The notes: generated by a model not told the origin, from the sequence alone. Positions 1 through 6,582 are shown, numbered from the stretch's first letter. The stretch: 8,925 nt of DNA from Fibrobacterota bacterium (GCA_030619215.1 JAUXBV010000097.1:1-8925); one strand, 5' to 3'. Numbers and translations are program-made.

Positions 1-10
1 CATGTTGCAT
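1..10 (-). CDS. Possible start of a gene running off the left edge
   Basis: Reading leftwards there is an ATG whose first base is position 10, preceded by a GGAG ribosome-binding site with 7 nt spacing and, about 80 nt upstream, by a consensus-quality promoter. Only three codons (Met-Gln-His) lie in the window, so nothing can be said about the product. An alternative ATG begins at 23 and is also open to the edge, but it lacks a ribosome-binding site. The inference rests entirely on the signals upstream. Confidence 0.25.
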
Positions 11-27
11 CACATATCTCCATTGTT

Positions 28-58
28 AAGTGTATAAAAACTCTACCAGGGGATCCAA
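28..58 (-). repeat. Promoter-like repeat, copy 1
   Basis: The 13-mer AAGTGTATAAAAA (28-40, plus strand) recurs at 258-270. On the minus strand each copy is a promoter-like unit, TTG-NNN, 16 bp, TATACACTT, followed by an ATG at the same distance. Here the -35-like hexamer is TTGGAT (58 to 53) and the -10-like hexamer is TATACA (36 to 31). It could be a second start point for the gene off the left edge. Confidence 0.3.
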
Positions 59-87
59 AACAACTTCCATATAAAAATATATGTATA

Positions 88-116
88 ATTATAACCAACA
101 ATATGTTGTATGTCAA
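88..116 (-). promoter_or_regulatory. Consensus-quality sigma70-type promoter facing the left edge
   Basis: On the minus strand there is a perfect -35 TTGACA (116 to 111) and a perfect -10 TATAAT (93 to 88), separated by exactly 17 bp. The expected transcription start is near 81. A short inverted repeat CAACA-ATA-TGTTG (96-108) lies inside the spacer and could be a repressor site. The leader would run about 70 nt to the candidate ATG at 10. Confidence 0.5.
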
Positions 117-379
117 TAGTTATTTATACCCAATCTGTTGTGTTTTCTCTATCTTGTTTGTTTTTAGATAGTTACAGAATATGATGTTTTTTATTAAGGA
201 AGATTCGAGGATTTAAGGCCTTATCATATATAGAAAAGAGTAGTTTAATGCATGTTCAAGTGTATAAAAAATTACCTAAATCGGTCAATTTTACCCTATA
301 TTTTTTCCTGGATAATAAAAAGAAATTGCTTATTAAGCTAAGACATCTATTTTAATTTTTACCCTTTTGTTATGTTTTA
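117..379. other. AT-rich stretch without a recognisable gene
   Basis: No reading frame of credible length or ribosome-binding site is visible on either strand. Apart from the promoter-like repeat at 258-288, the only structure is a 10-bp palindrome TAAGGCCTTA (214-223). The composition is much richer in A and T than the flanking genes, consistent with non-coding or decayed DNA. Confidence 0.5.
258..288 (-). repeat. Promoter-like repeat, copy 2
   Basis: This is the second copy of AAGTGTATAAAAA (258-270). On the minus strand it reads TTGACC (288 to 283), 16 bp, TATACA (266 to 261), the same geometry as copy 1. Downstream the equivalent ATG is followed at once by a stop (ATG CAT TAA), and no reading frame follows. 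It may be a decayed duplicate of the leader at 1-58, or a promoter for an untranslated RNA; there is no evidence to choose. Confidence 0.25.
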
Positions 380-430
380 AACGACAACGCTAAGGGTGAG
401 CCTGAATAGGCTCCACCCGCCTGTTGTGTT
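380..430. repeat. 51-bp imperfect palindrome downstream of vapC
   Basis: The inner stem pairs GGGTGAGCCT (394-403) with AGGCT-c-CACCC (408-418), giving 10 bp, one bulged C and a GAAT loop. After an asymmetric internal loop (GCTAA at 389-393, GCCT at 419-422), the outer stem pairs AAC-g-ACAAC (380-388) with GTTGTGTT (423-430), giving 8 bp and one bulged G. The palindrome begins 21 nt beyond the vapC stop and is a GC-rich island in AT-rich DNA. No T-tract follows on either strand, so it is not a classical intrinsic terminator. It may still act as a 3' barrier hairpin, be a repetitive extragenic element, or be an attC-like site. Confidence 0.5.
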
Positions 431-451
431 TGCCGTGTGTAATAACGTACG

Positions 452-838
452 TTAATGTTTCTTGTAAGGTGGCTTTAAACCTTTAAACATAGGGTAATGC
501 CTAGCATTTAAAGTGTGCAATTCAGAATCGGACACAAGGCAAGTTGCAGCAATGAACGCATCTGGTATCTCTACAGAATGAGAAGGACGGTATTGTTTGA
601 CGAGTTTGCCTGCTTCACGAGCTATTTCATTTGTTGCTGCAATTACAGGAAAAATAGAAAAGAGCCGCTCAACCTCAACCTCTTCCTTTTTACCCTTAAT
701 ACCGGCATAAATCTCGGCCACAGTGACTACTGAAAAACAAATAGATCTAGATTCGATCTTGAAATGAGATAAAGCCTGCTTGTCTCCTCGTAAAAAATCT
801 ATTACGATATCCGTATCGATTAAAACGTTTCTGCTCAT
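452..838 (-). CDS. vapC: VapC-type PIN-domain toxin (endoribonuclease)
   Basis: This 128-residue single-domain PIN protein is the presumed toxin of a type II toxin-antitoxin pair. VapC family members are Mg2+-dependent ribonucleases that cut tRNA or rRNA when free of antitoxin. The expected acidic residues are present: Asp8 in LIDTDIVIDFL, Glu42 in VAEIYAG and Asp93 in IPDAFIAA. The C-terminal TLNARHYPMF resembles the usual family ending. The start at 838 is chosen because ATG overlaps the antitoxin stop by 4 nt (ATGA) and AGGAGG lies 8 nt upstream; an in-frame ATG at 859 has no such signal. The stop lies in a 12-bp palindrome TAACGTACGTTA (443-454). The family is clear; the RNA target cannot be read from sequence. 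Confidence 0.9.
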   Translation of the reverse strand: MSRNVLIDTDIVIDFLRGDKQALSHFKIESRSICFSVVTVAEIYAGIKGKKEEVEVERLFSIFPVIAATNEIAREAGKLVKQYRPSHSVEIPDAFIAATCLVSDSELHTLNARHYPMFKGLKPPYKKH

Positions 839-1077
839 CGTATTGGCCTCCTGCGCCAACCAGTTCTTAAATCACGAATGTCAGGAATTTCTTTTCTGTT
901 TGACCAAATGCCGGCGATTTCATCAAGAATTTCATCTTTATTAATATTACCAGTTCTTGCCAGCAAGTCGTCGATTGCCTGTCGAATCAAATCGCTTTGA
1001 CTAATACCTTTTGATATTGCAACCGACTCAAGGCCTTTTTTTTCTTCTTCTGTTAAATAAACCTGTGTTCTGACCAT
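835..1077 (-). CDS. vapB: Ribbon-helix-helix antitoxin (VapB-type)
   Basis: This 80-residue protein opens with a ribbon-helix-helix DNA-binding fold: the beta strand VRTQVYLT (2-9) is followed by two helices (about 10-39) around the turn SKGISQSD. The C-terminal part (about 48-80, with GIWSNRKEIPDIRDLR) is the likely toxin-neutralising tail and is typical of RHH antitoxins paired with PIN toxins. GGAGGT lies only 3 nt before the ATG, a short spacing. The gene is translationally coupled to vapC and presumably represses its own promoter through the inverted repeat at 1088-1124. The family call is firm; the vapB symbol refers to the pairing rather than to a specific orthologue. Confidence 0.88.
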   Translation of the reverse strand: MVRTQVYLTEEEKKGLESVAISKGISQSDLIRQAIDDLLARTGNINKDEILDEIAGIWSNRKEIPDIRDLRTGWRRRPIR

Positions 1078-1087
1078 GTGACCTCCA

Positions 1088-1124
1088 AATAGTAATGTAC
1101 AACAAATATGTATACATTACTATT
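1088..1124. promoter_or_regulatory. Probable operator of the vapBC pair
   Basis: A perfect 12-bp inverted repeat, AATAGTAATGTA (1088-1099) and TACATTACTATT (1113-1124), is separated by 13 bp. It overlaps the -10 element and expected transcription start of the vapBC promoter and ends 10 bp before the antitoxin start codon. A nested 10-bp palindrome ATGTATACAT (1108-1117) adds further TGTA/TACA half-sites. This fits cooperative binding of ribbon-helix-helix dimers. The autoregulatory role is inferred from family behaviour. Confidence 0.65.
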
Positions 1125-1150
1125 ATACATCATTATAAGGCAAAAGTCAA
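1122..1150 (-). promoter_or_regulatory. vapBC promoter
   Basis: On the minus strand there is a -35 TTGACT (1150 to 1145), 17 bp, and a -10 TATAAT (1127 to 1122) preceded directly by TG. Transcription should start near 1115, giving a leader of about 38 nt. It lies in the gap between rnfB and the antitoxin, so the pair need not depend on read-through from the Rnf operon. Confidence 0.7.
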
Positions 1151-1250
1151 GCACAATCACAGATTATACTTTGCATTGATATTATTATTTTAGTGATGTT
1201 ATAAAAGAAGTAAATTTCAAATGCGTAGTATGAGTTTAATAAAAAGCTTC

Positions 1251-2270
1251 TTAGGTTCTCTGCCTTTTACTTTTATCATCGGGACGGTAACCCAACCCCC
1301 CCCATAGAGAGATCGCATGTACAGGACAGGAGTCAAGGCATATACCGCATCCAATGCACTTGTTTTTTTCAATTACATGTCTCTTGCCTTTTTCACCGGT
1401 AATGGCTTCCTTTATAGGGCATACCTTAACACATTCACCGCATCCGTCGCATTTGGTGTCGATATTGGCTTTGGGCCTTGCTTTCACTAAATCAACAAAA
1501 CACTTTGACGGGCATTTAAAGGCTGCTGGGATGAAGTTTTCTTTTTTCGAGTAATCCAAAACAGGTATGTTGTTTTTCATTTCAATTGCGCCGGAGGGAG
1601 TGGCCTTCACACAGAGTGTGCAGCTGGTACAGCCCATAGAACAATATTTTTTAACCTTGCCCCCGCGGTCATGATTATTGCAGGCAACGAATATTTTGTG
1701 TACTTTCGGAATAAGCTCGATAATATTACGGGGGCATACAGAAACACATTTTCCGCAGCCGGTGCACTTTCCCGGTTTGACAACAGCAACACCGTTATCA
1801 TTTATAGAGAGAGCATCAAACGGGCAGGCTGACACACAGGTTCCAAGGCCCAGGCAGCCGTCCGAACATAGTTTCGACCCGTTGCCTGCAAGGGTTGCGG
1901 CTGTGCAGTCCTTTATACCTTCGTAGAGCGATCTTTCTTTTGCCTCATTTATTCCACCTTTACAATGGACAACCGCCATCATTGCTTCTGCGGCTTCAGC
2001 CTCAATGCCGAGGATTTCTGCGATATCGCTGGCGGTTTTGGAGCCGCCCGGGATGCATGCTGACGGTTCTGCTTCGCCTTTAACAACAGCTTTTGCGAAG
2101 CCGCTGCATCCGGCAAAACCGCATGCGCCACAGTTTGCATTCGGCAGGAGCTCCTGTATTTTCTCTAGGCGCGGATCAACATATACATGCAGTTTTTTTG
2201 ACGCAATGCTGAGAAACAGGCCGAAAAAGAGCCCAACTCCACCAACAATAATTACAGGCAACGCTATCAC
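1251..2270 (-). CDS. rnfB: RnfB, ferredoxin-accepting iron-sulfur subunit of the Rnf complex
   Basis: RnfB takes electrons from reduced ferredoxin and passes them into the membrane. This 339-residue version is of the long type found in anaerobes. It has an N-terminal membrane anchor (about 4-22), then a Fes-type [4Fe-4S] domain (C47, C50, C55, C72). Three ferredoxin-like pairs follow: C135/139/145/149 with C169/172/175/179; a middle pair with C214/217/220 and C253; and C274/277/280/284 with C305/308/311/315. The middle pair is half lost: T224, K243, F246 and A249 stand where cysteines belong, which removes one complete cluster. The start is GTG with GGAGGA 9 nt upstream, 6 nt after rnfA. A run of eight G on the coding strand (1303 to 1296) lies near the 3' end. 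It is the last gene of the operon; I see no clear terminator after it. Confidence 0.96.
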   Translation of the reverse strand: MIALPVIIVGGVGLFFGLFLSIASKKLHVYVDPRLEKIQELLPNANCGACGFAGCSGFAKAVVKGEAEPSACIPGGSKTASDIAEILGIEAEAAEAMMAVVHCKGGINEAKERSLYEGIKDCTAATLAGNGSKLCSDGCLGLGTCVSACPFDALSINDNGVAVVKPGKCTGCGKCVSVCPRNIIELIPKVHKIFVACNNHDRGGKVKKYCSMGCTSCTLCVKATPSGAIEMKNNIPVLDYSKKENFIPAAFKCPSKCFVDLVKARPKANIDTKCDGCGECVKVCPIKEAITGEKGKRHVIEKNKCIGCGICLDSCPVHAISLWGGLGYRPDDKSKRQRT

Positions 2271-2276
2271 CTAAGT

Positions 2277-2888
2277 CTATCCTCCAATATTCTGAAAGAA
2301 ATTCAGGCCTGAGAATCCCAAAAATGCTATTGCCATAAGGCCTGCAGTAATAAATGCAATCGGCAGCCCTTCAAGGGGCTTCGGTATTTTGGCAAGCTCC
2401 AGTTTCTCCCTGATTCCCGCCATCAGTACCAGGGCCAGGGTAAATCCGATTCCAGATGTGATACCATTAACAATACTTTCAATAAAATTGTAATTCTCAG
2501 TTACTGTGTTAAGCACTGCAACGCCAAGAATCGCGCAATTTGTTGTAATAAGCGGAAGAAAGATACCAAGGGCTTCATAAAGAGCCGGAGAAAATTTTTG
2601 TAAGATCATCTCAACAAGTTGAACCAGGGATGCAATAACAAGGATAAATACGATAGTATATAAGTAGGTTACATCACGTGGTACGAGTATATAGTTGTAA
2701 ATGATCCAGGAAAACATTGATGCAACGGTCATTACAAATATAACAGCCATCCCCATACCGATGGCGCTGGAAAGCTTTTTCGACACGCCGAAAAATGGGC
2801 AGAGGCCTAGAAACCGTGCGAGAACAAAGTTATTTATAAGTATGGCAGCTATTGAGATCTGGACAAGACTGACGATATTAATATTCAT
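2277..2888 (-). CDS. rnfA: RnfA, integral membrane subunit of the Rnf complex
   Basis: This 203-residue hydrophobic protein has about six membrane helices and strong similarity to the RnfA/RsxA/NqrE family: NNFVLARFLGLCPFFGVSKK (20-39), LGIFLPLITTNCAILGVA (107-124) and ITAGLMAIAFLGFSGL (180-195). C30 and C118 are the conserved cysteines that, with the matching pair in RnfE, hold an iron-sulfur centre in the middle of the membrane and link RnfB to the flavin subunits. Its ATG shares one base with the rnfE stop (TAATG) and GAGGTG lies upstream, so translation is coupled. The length is normal for the family. Confidence 0.97.
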   Translation of the reverse strand: MNINIVSLVQISIAAILINNFVLARFLGLCPFFGVSKKLSSAIGMGMAVIFVMTVASMFSWIIYNYILVPRDVTYLYTIVFILVIASLVQLVEMILQKFSPALYEALGIFLPLITTNCAILGVAVLNTVTENYNFIESIVNGITSGIGFTLALVLMAGIREKLELAKIPKPLEGLPIAFITAGLMAIAFLGFSGLNFFQNIGG

Positions 2889-3484
2889 TATCCCTTCACC
2901 TCTTTTTTCTGCCGGAAGTAATTAACAATACCCATGACAAAGGCGATGGTTAGAAATCCGCCCGGTGCAAGAATAAAAAGTGTCATGGGCTGAAAGCCGG
3001 GGAAAAAGTTAAGGCCCCAGAGCTTATTACTTCCCAGAATTTCTCTGATTATACTTAAAATACAGAGTGTTATGGTAAAGCCAAGCCCCATGACTATTCC
3101 ATCAATAAATGCACGAACAACATTATTCCTCGATGCATAGGCTTCTGCGCGTCCTAAAATAATGCAGTTCACAACTATCAAAGGAACGAAGATTCCGAGC
3201 TGTTTATCAAGAACGGGGAAATACGCTTTCATTACCAATTGTACTATTGTAACAAACGTAGCAATTACCACTATATAACAGGGGATACGTACCTTTGCAG
3301 GGATCACCTTTTTTATCATGGAAATAATGACATTTGAACAGGTTAGAACGAATGTCACTGCAATTCCCATGCCGAGTCCGTTCTGTAAAGAGGTACTTAC
3401 GGCAAGGGCCGGACATAAGCCGAGTGCAAGAATAAGAATCGGGTTTTCTGTAATTATTCCCCTCTTTAGTTCTTCCTTAATCAT
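2888..3484 (-). CDS. rnfE: RnfE, integral membrane subunit of the Rnf complex
   Basis: This 198-residue protein with about six membrane helices is a paralogue of RnfA in the RnfE/RsxE/NqrD family. The start MIKEELKRGIITENP and LALGLCPALAVSTS (19-32) are characteristic. A second conserved block, VPLIVVNCIILGRAEAYASR (100-119), carries C107. C24 and C107 are the expected ligands for the intramembrane iron-sulfur site shared with RnfA. The short tail ends in a lysine-rich stretch (RQKKEVKG). Its ATG overlaps the rnfG stop by 4 nt (ATGA) and its stop overlaps the rnfA start by 1 nt, so it is tightly coupled on both sides. Nothing is missing or truncated. Confidence 0.97.
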   Translation of the reverse strand: MIKEELKRGIITENPILILALGLCPALAVSTSLQNGLGMGIAVTFVLTCSNVIISMIKKVIPAKVRIPCYIVVIATFVTIVQLVMKAYFPVLDKQLGIFVPLIVVNCIILGRAEAYASRNNVVRAFIDGIVMGLGFTITLCILSIIREILGSNKLWGLNFFPGFQPMTLFILAPGGFLTIAFVMGIVNYFRQKKEVKG

Positions 3485-4173
3485 GGTTTTTCCTGTTCAA
3501 CCTTATCATTATGTTTAATTCCGTTATTCTTTTTTAACGCAGAAAGATATTTATAGGCATATTGTTTAATCCCTTTACACACTGCCTGTGTTGAAATAGT
3601 AGCGCCGGTTATTGCCGACACTTCATTGCTGCTTAATAATTTTTTTCTGTTCTCTTCTGACATTGTGTGCCATTCTGAAGATTTACTGATGCCAATATCT
3701 TTGGTTACATCAATGCCCTTAAACTGCTTGGTAAACCAGGGATTATCCTGTTCTTTCTTTATGAACAGCCCGTTCCATATATACTTTTTCGATACCACTT
3801 CCTCAACACGCGTTCCCAGGCCGGGGGTTTCTTCCTGCGAAAGAACAGTAAGCCCGAAAATGGTTCCTCCGGGATTAACGCCCACAATAAATTCGATATC
3901 GCTTGAATACCCTTTGCTCGATCCCTTGAACGCATAACCGATAATTTCCCCGTCCTTTTCTCCGGTCCAGTAAGGATCGGGCAGGGAAGCGGTTGCATCC
4001 TGTTTTTTGATAATGGTACCTTCGGGGAATACAATATTAAGGGCCTGCTGTTCAGCCTGTATTTTCTGATATTCAATCTTATCGGCAGTTTGCTTGTTGG
4101 CAATGGCAATGGCAAGGCCCGCGACCGCAGAAACCATTAAAAGTGCAATAGTCAATTTCAGTATATCAAGCAT
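3481..4173 (-). CDS. rnfG: RnfG, membrane-anchored subunit with covalent FMN
   Basis: RnfG carries FMN bound covalently to a threonine and faces the outer side of the membrane. This 230-residue protein has an N-terminal anchor (about 4-24) and then an FMN-binding domain containing EETPGLGTRV (114-123) and the attachment motif ITGATIST (188-195), with T192 as predicted flavin acceptor. The ApbE recognition motif Dxx(S/T)GAT is altered: its Asp position is Ser186. I chose the ATG at 4173, which overlaps the end of rnfD by 8 nt and follows AAAGG at about 9 nt. It also places the anchor right at the N-terminus. In-frame ATGs at 4191 and 4230 would add up to 19 residues inside rnfD without a ribosome-binding site. 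Confidence 0.93.
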   Translation of the reverse strand: MLDILKLTIALLMVSAVAGLAIAIANKQTADKIEYQKIQAEQQALNIVFPEGTIIKKQDATASLPDPYWTGEKDGEIIGYAFKGSSKGYSSDIEFIVGVNPGGTIFGLTVLSQEETPGLGTRVEEVVSKKYIWNGLFIKKEQDNPWFTKQFKGIDVTKDIGISKSSEWHTMSEENRKKLLSSNEVSAITGATISTQAVCKGIKQYAYKYLSALKKNNGIKHNDKVEQEKP

Positions 4174-5221
4174 TCTTCTTAACCTTTCCATACATTTTCG
4201 GACGGGCATAGCGGTCAATAAGCGGTACAAAAAGATTCATAATAAGTATAGAGTATGAGACGCCTTCAGGGTATCCGCCGAATTTGCGTATACAGAATGT
4301 CAGTATTCCGCACCCGATACCGAAAATGGCTCTCCCCTTTGTGGTAATAGGGCAGGTAACCATATCGGTTGCCATGAAAAAGGCGCCGAGCATCAGGCCG
4401 CCTGCCAATACGTGATACGTCGGAATTATCAAAGCGTCTGTTGCAAGCAAGTCACCGGTTGTCCCGTTGAAAATCCAGAAAAGAATAAACACAGAGCCGA
4501 TATACGAAATCGGTACACTGAAACCGATAATTCGTTTATATAAGAGGAAAATAGCGCCAAGCAGCAGGGCAATGACCGATGTCTCACCAATACAACCTCC
4601 TACATTTCCAATAAAAAGGTTTTTTAGGGCGTATTGAAAATCGAGAGGTTGCAGATTGCCGGAGAGAACCGCGTCCTTAATAGCGGTTAATGGGGTGGCG
4701 CTTGAGATCGCATCGATCTTTTGGGTCAAGCCGTTGATAGTACCAATTTGCGATTTAAGAAATGGCTGCGTTTTAGAGAATGTTGTCATTGCCGCAGGGT
4801 ATGACGCCATAAGAAAAGCCCTGCCTGCGAGTGCAGGATTTATAAAGTTATTTCCCAGCCCGCCAAATGCCATCTTTCCTACACCAATTGCAAATACTGA
4901 TCCCGCCGCCGCCATCCACAGGGGGAGGTCAGGCGGCAGGTTGAATGCGATCAGGAGCCCGGTAACCACTGCACTGAAGTCTCCGATGGTGGACGGCTTT
5001 TTAAACATCAGTTTGATAATGACCCATTCCGTGAGCACGCAGAATGCAATACAGACAATAGTAAGAAGCAGAGCTTTGGTGCCAAAGAACCACAGGGAGG
5101 CTGCCAAAGCCGGTACCAGCGCAATAACCACGCACAGCATAATAGAAGAAACAGACTCCTTATGCCTTATATGCGGAGATGTTGATACATGTAATAGAGG
5201 GGTCTGTGTTTCGTCTGCCAT
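4166..5221 (-). CDS. rnfD: RnfD, integral membrane subunit with covalent FMN
   Basis: This 351-residue polytopic protein (about nine or ten membrane helices) of the RnfD/RsxD/NqrB family is thought to contribute to the ion path and to carry FMN on a threonine. The attachment motif DAISSATPLT (170-179) fits Dxx(S/T)(G/S)AT, with T176 as acceptor. Other family blocks are GGLGNNFINPALAGRAFLM (120-138), HVLAGGLMLGAFFMATDMVT (270-289) and the Gly-Tyr-Pro-Glu-Gly stretch near 316-320. The N-terminus LHVSTSPHIRH (10-20) is typical. It starts 5 nt after rnfC, preceded only by an A-rich AAGAAAG element, so it probably relies on coupling with rnfC. Confidence 0.96.
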   Translation of the reverse strand: MADETQTPLLHVSTSPHIRHKESVSSIMLCVVIALVPALAASLWFFGTKALLLTIVCIAFCVLTEWVIIKLMFKKPSTIGDFSAVVTGLLIAFNLPPDLPLWMAAAGSVFAIGVGKMAFGGLGNNFINPALAGRAFLMASYPAAMTTFSKTQPFLKSQIGTINGLTQKIDAISSATPLTAIKDAVLSGNLQPLDFQYALKNLFIGNVGGCIGETSVIALLLGAIFLLYKRIIGFSVPISYIGSVFILFWIFNGTTGDLLATDALIIPTYHVLAGGLMLGAFFMATDMVTCPITTKGRAIFGIGCGILTFCIRKFGGYPEGVSYSILIMNLFVPLIDRYARPKMYGKVKKNA

Positions 5222-5226
5222 ATATA

Positions 5227-6582
5227 TTATTCTTTCTTTTCTTCAGCTTTTTTTGCCGCAGCTTTCCGTGCAGCCATGACATGGAATTTTCCCAGCTTCA
5301 TAAAATGGATAAGGTTGATTTTGGACGGGCATACAAAAGCACATGAGCCGCATTCCATACAATCCAGAACGTTCCATTTGTCAGCTTCATCATAAATACT
5401 TTTATCAACAAATTTTGCAATTACAGATGGGGAGAGGTGAATGGGGCATGCTTTCAGGCAGTGGCCGCAATGGATACAATTATATGACCTTATACCATCG
5501 TGTATTTCATCAAGTGCAAGTAACCCGGAGGTGGATTTAATAACCGGTGCACCAAGTTCTGACTGGGCCAGTCCCATCATGGGGCCGCCCATTATCACCT
5601 TTTTTGTAGCAGCAAAGTCAACTCCACAGTGCTCAAGTACGTATTTAACAGGCGTCCCAATGCGAATAAGCAGGTTAGCCGGTTTTTTGACCGTCGGCCC
5701 TGTGACCGTTACCACACGCTGGTATAACGGCATGCCGTTGCAGACCGCATCCAATACAGCATAAGCAGTTCCGACGTTCTGCACGAGGCATCCGACATCC
5801 ATAGGCAGTCCACCGGAAGGTACCTCCCGTTTGGTTATTGCATTGATAAGCTGCTTTTCACCTCCCTGCGGATATTTCGTATGCAATACCGTCAGCTTTA
5901 TATCACTGAATTTACTGTCGGAGAGTTTGCTCTTTACCATTTCAATTGCATCCGGCTTGTTGTCTTCTATGCCGATATAGGTTTTTTGAGCGCCCAGAAT
6001 TTTTCTTAATATCAACGTACCGCAGAGGATATCATCGGTTTTTTCAAGAAGAAGCCTGTGATCGGCAGTAAGGAACGGCTCACATTCAGCGCCGTTTATT
6101 ATCAGCGTGTCAATTTTCTTGTCGCTCGGCGGCGAGAGTTTTACATGCGTTGGAAAACTTGCTCCACCCATACCGACAATACCGCTCTCAGAAACCTTTT
6201 GCACAATCTCACCCGGTGCTGCTTCACGCCAGTCCTTGCCAAGAGGGGCCGGCTCAATACAATCGTCGTTATTGTCGTTGGTTATTTCAACTGCAGTTAA
6301 ATGTTGTCCCAGCGGGTGTGGAAAGCTGCCGACCGAAGATACTTCACCGGAGACCGATGAATGTGTGGGTGAAGATACAAAGCCGCCCGGCTCTGTAAGA
6401 GGTTGTCCGATTTTTACCTTGTCACCGCGCTTTACAATAACCTTTGCAGGAGCGCCTATATGCATGGAAAGCGGTATAATCACTTTTTCAGGCGGAGGGA
6501 GGATTTCTATTTTCAGAGCCGCGGTCTGACCCTTGTTATATGGAGGGTGAACGCCGCCCTTAAAACTTAGTTTCCCGAACAA
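5227..6582 (-). CDS. rnfC: RnfC, NADH-side flavin and iron-sulfur subunit of the Rnf complex
   Basis: This 451-residue peripheral subunit exchanges electrons with NAD(H). The N-terminal barrel-like part contains FKGGVHPP (7-14). The nucleotide/FMN domain, related to the 51-kDa subunit of complex I, shows GMGGASFPTHVKL (137-149), NGAECEPFLTADHRLL (163-178) and GGPMMG (332-337). Two [4Fe-4S] motifs follow: C369/372/375/379 and C408/411/414/418. The tail is rich in Ala, Lys and Glu (about 437-451) and much shorter than the repeat-rich tail of E. coli RsxC. It is the first gene of the operon and starts at TTG, with AAAGGT about 8 nt upstream. No nearby ATG gives a complete N-terminus, since the first in-frame Met (residue 40) lies inside the domain. 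Confidence 0.96.
   Translation of the reverse strand: MFGKLSFKGGVHPPYNKGQTAALKIEILPPPEKVIIPLSMHIGAPAKVIVKRGDKVKIGQPLTEPGGFVSSPTHSSVSGEVSSVGSFPHPLGQHLTAVEITNDNNDDCIEPAPLGKDWREAAPGEIVQKVSESGIVGMGGASFPTHVKLSPPSDKKIDTLIINGAECEPFLTADHRLLLEKTDDILCGTLILRKILGAQKTYIGIEDNKPDAIEMVKSKLSDSKFSDIKLTVLHTKYPQGGEKQLINAITKREVPSGGLPMDVGCLVQNVGTAYAVLDAVCNGMPLYQRVVTVTGPTVKKPANLLIRIGTPVKYVLEHCGVDFAATKKVIMGGPMMGLAQSELGAPVIKSTSGLLALDEIHDGIRSYNCIHCGHCLKACPIHLSPSVIAKFVDKSIYDEADKWNVLDCMECGSCAFVCPSKINLIHFMKLGKFHVMAARKAAAKKAEEKKE

Noticed and set aside
443..454. 12-bp palindrome TAACGTACGTTA at the vapC stop
   Set aside because: Perfect but isolated; short palindromes are expected by chance, and it is too A/T-weak and loopless to be a terminator.
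839..859. Upstream ATG extending vapC by seven residues
   Set aside because: The downstream ATG at 838 overlaps the antitoxin stop and has AGGAGG at ideal spacing; the extension is atypical for VapC.
1200..1253. Terminator after rnfB
   Set aside because: A short T-run follows the stop but no stable GC stem precedes it, so I do not call an intrinsic terminator.
1678..2274. Plus-strand frames opposite rnfB
   Set aside because: They mirror the cysteine- and glycine-rich codons of rnfB; no ribosome-binding site or recognisable product.
3759..4115. Second minus-strand frame inside rnfG
   Set aside because: Same-strand frame-shifted reading of rnfG; the rnfG frame carries all family motifs without interruption.
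4174..4230. Upstream starts for rnfG within rnfD
   Set aside because: No ribosome-binding site and a basic extension before the membrane anchor; the ATG at 4173 fits better.
4656..5279. Long plus-strand frame of 207 codons opposite rnfD
   Set aside because: It lies wholly antisense to rnfD and the rnfC end, whose family identity is clear, and its translation resembles no protein family.
6058..6529. Overlapping plus-strand frames opposite rnfC
   Set aside because: Shadow frames of the well-conserved rnfC coding sequence.
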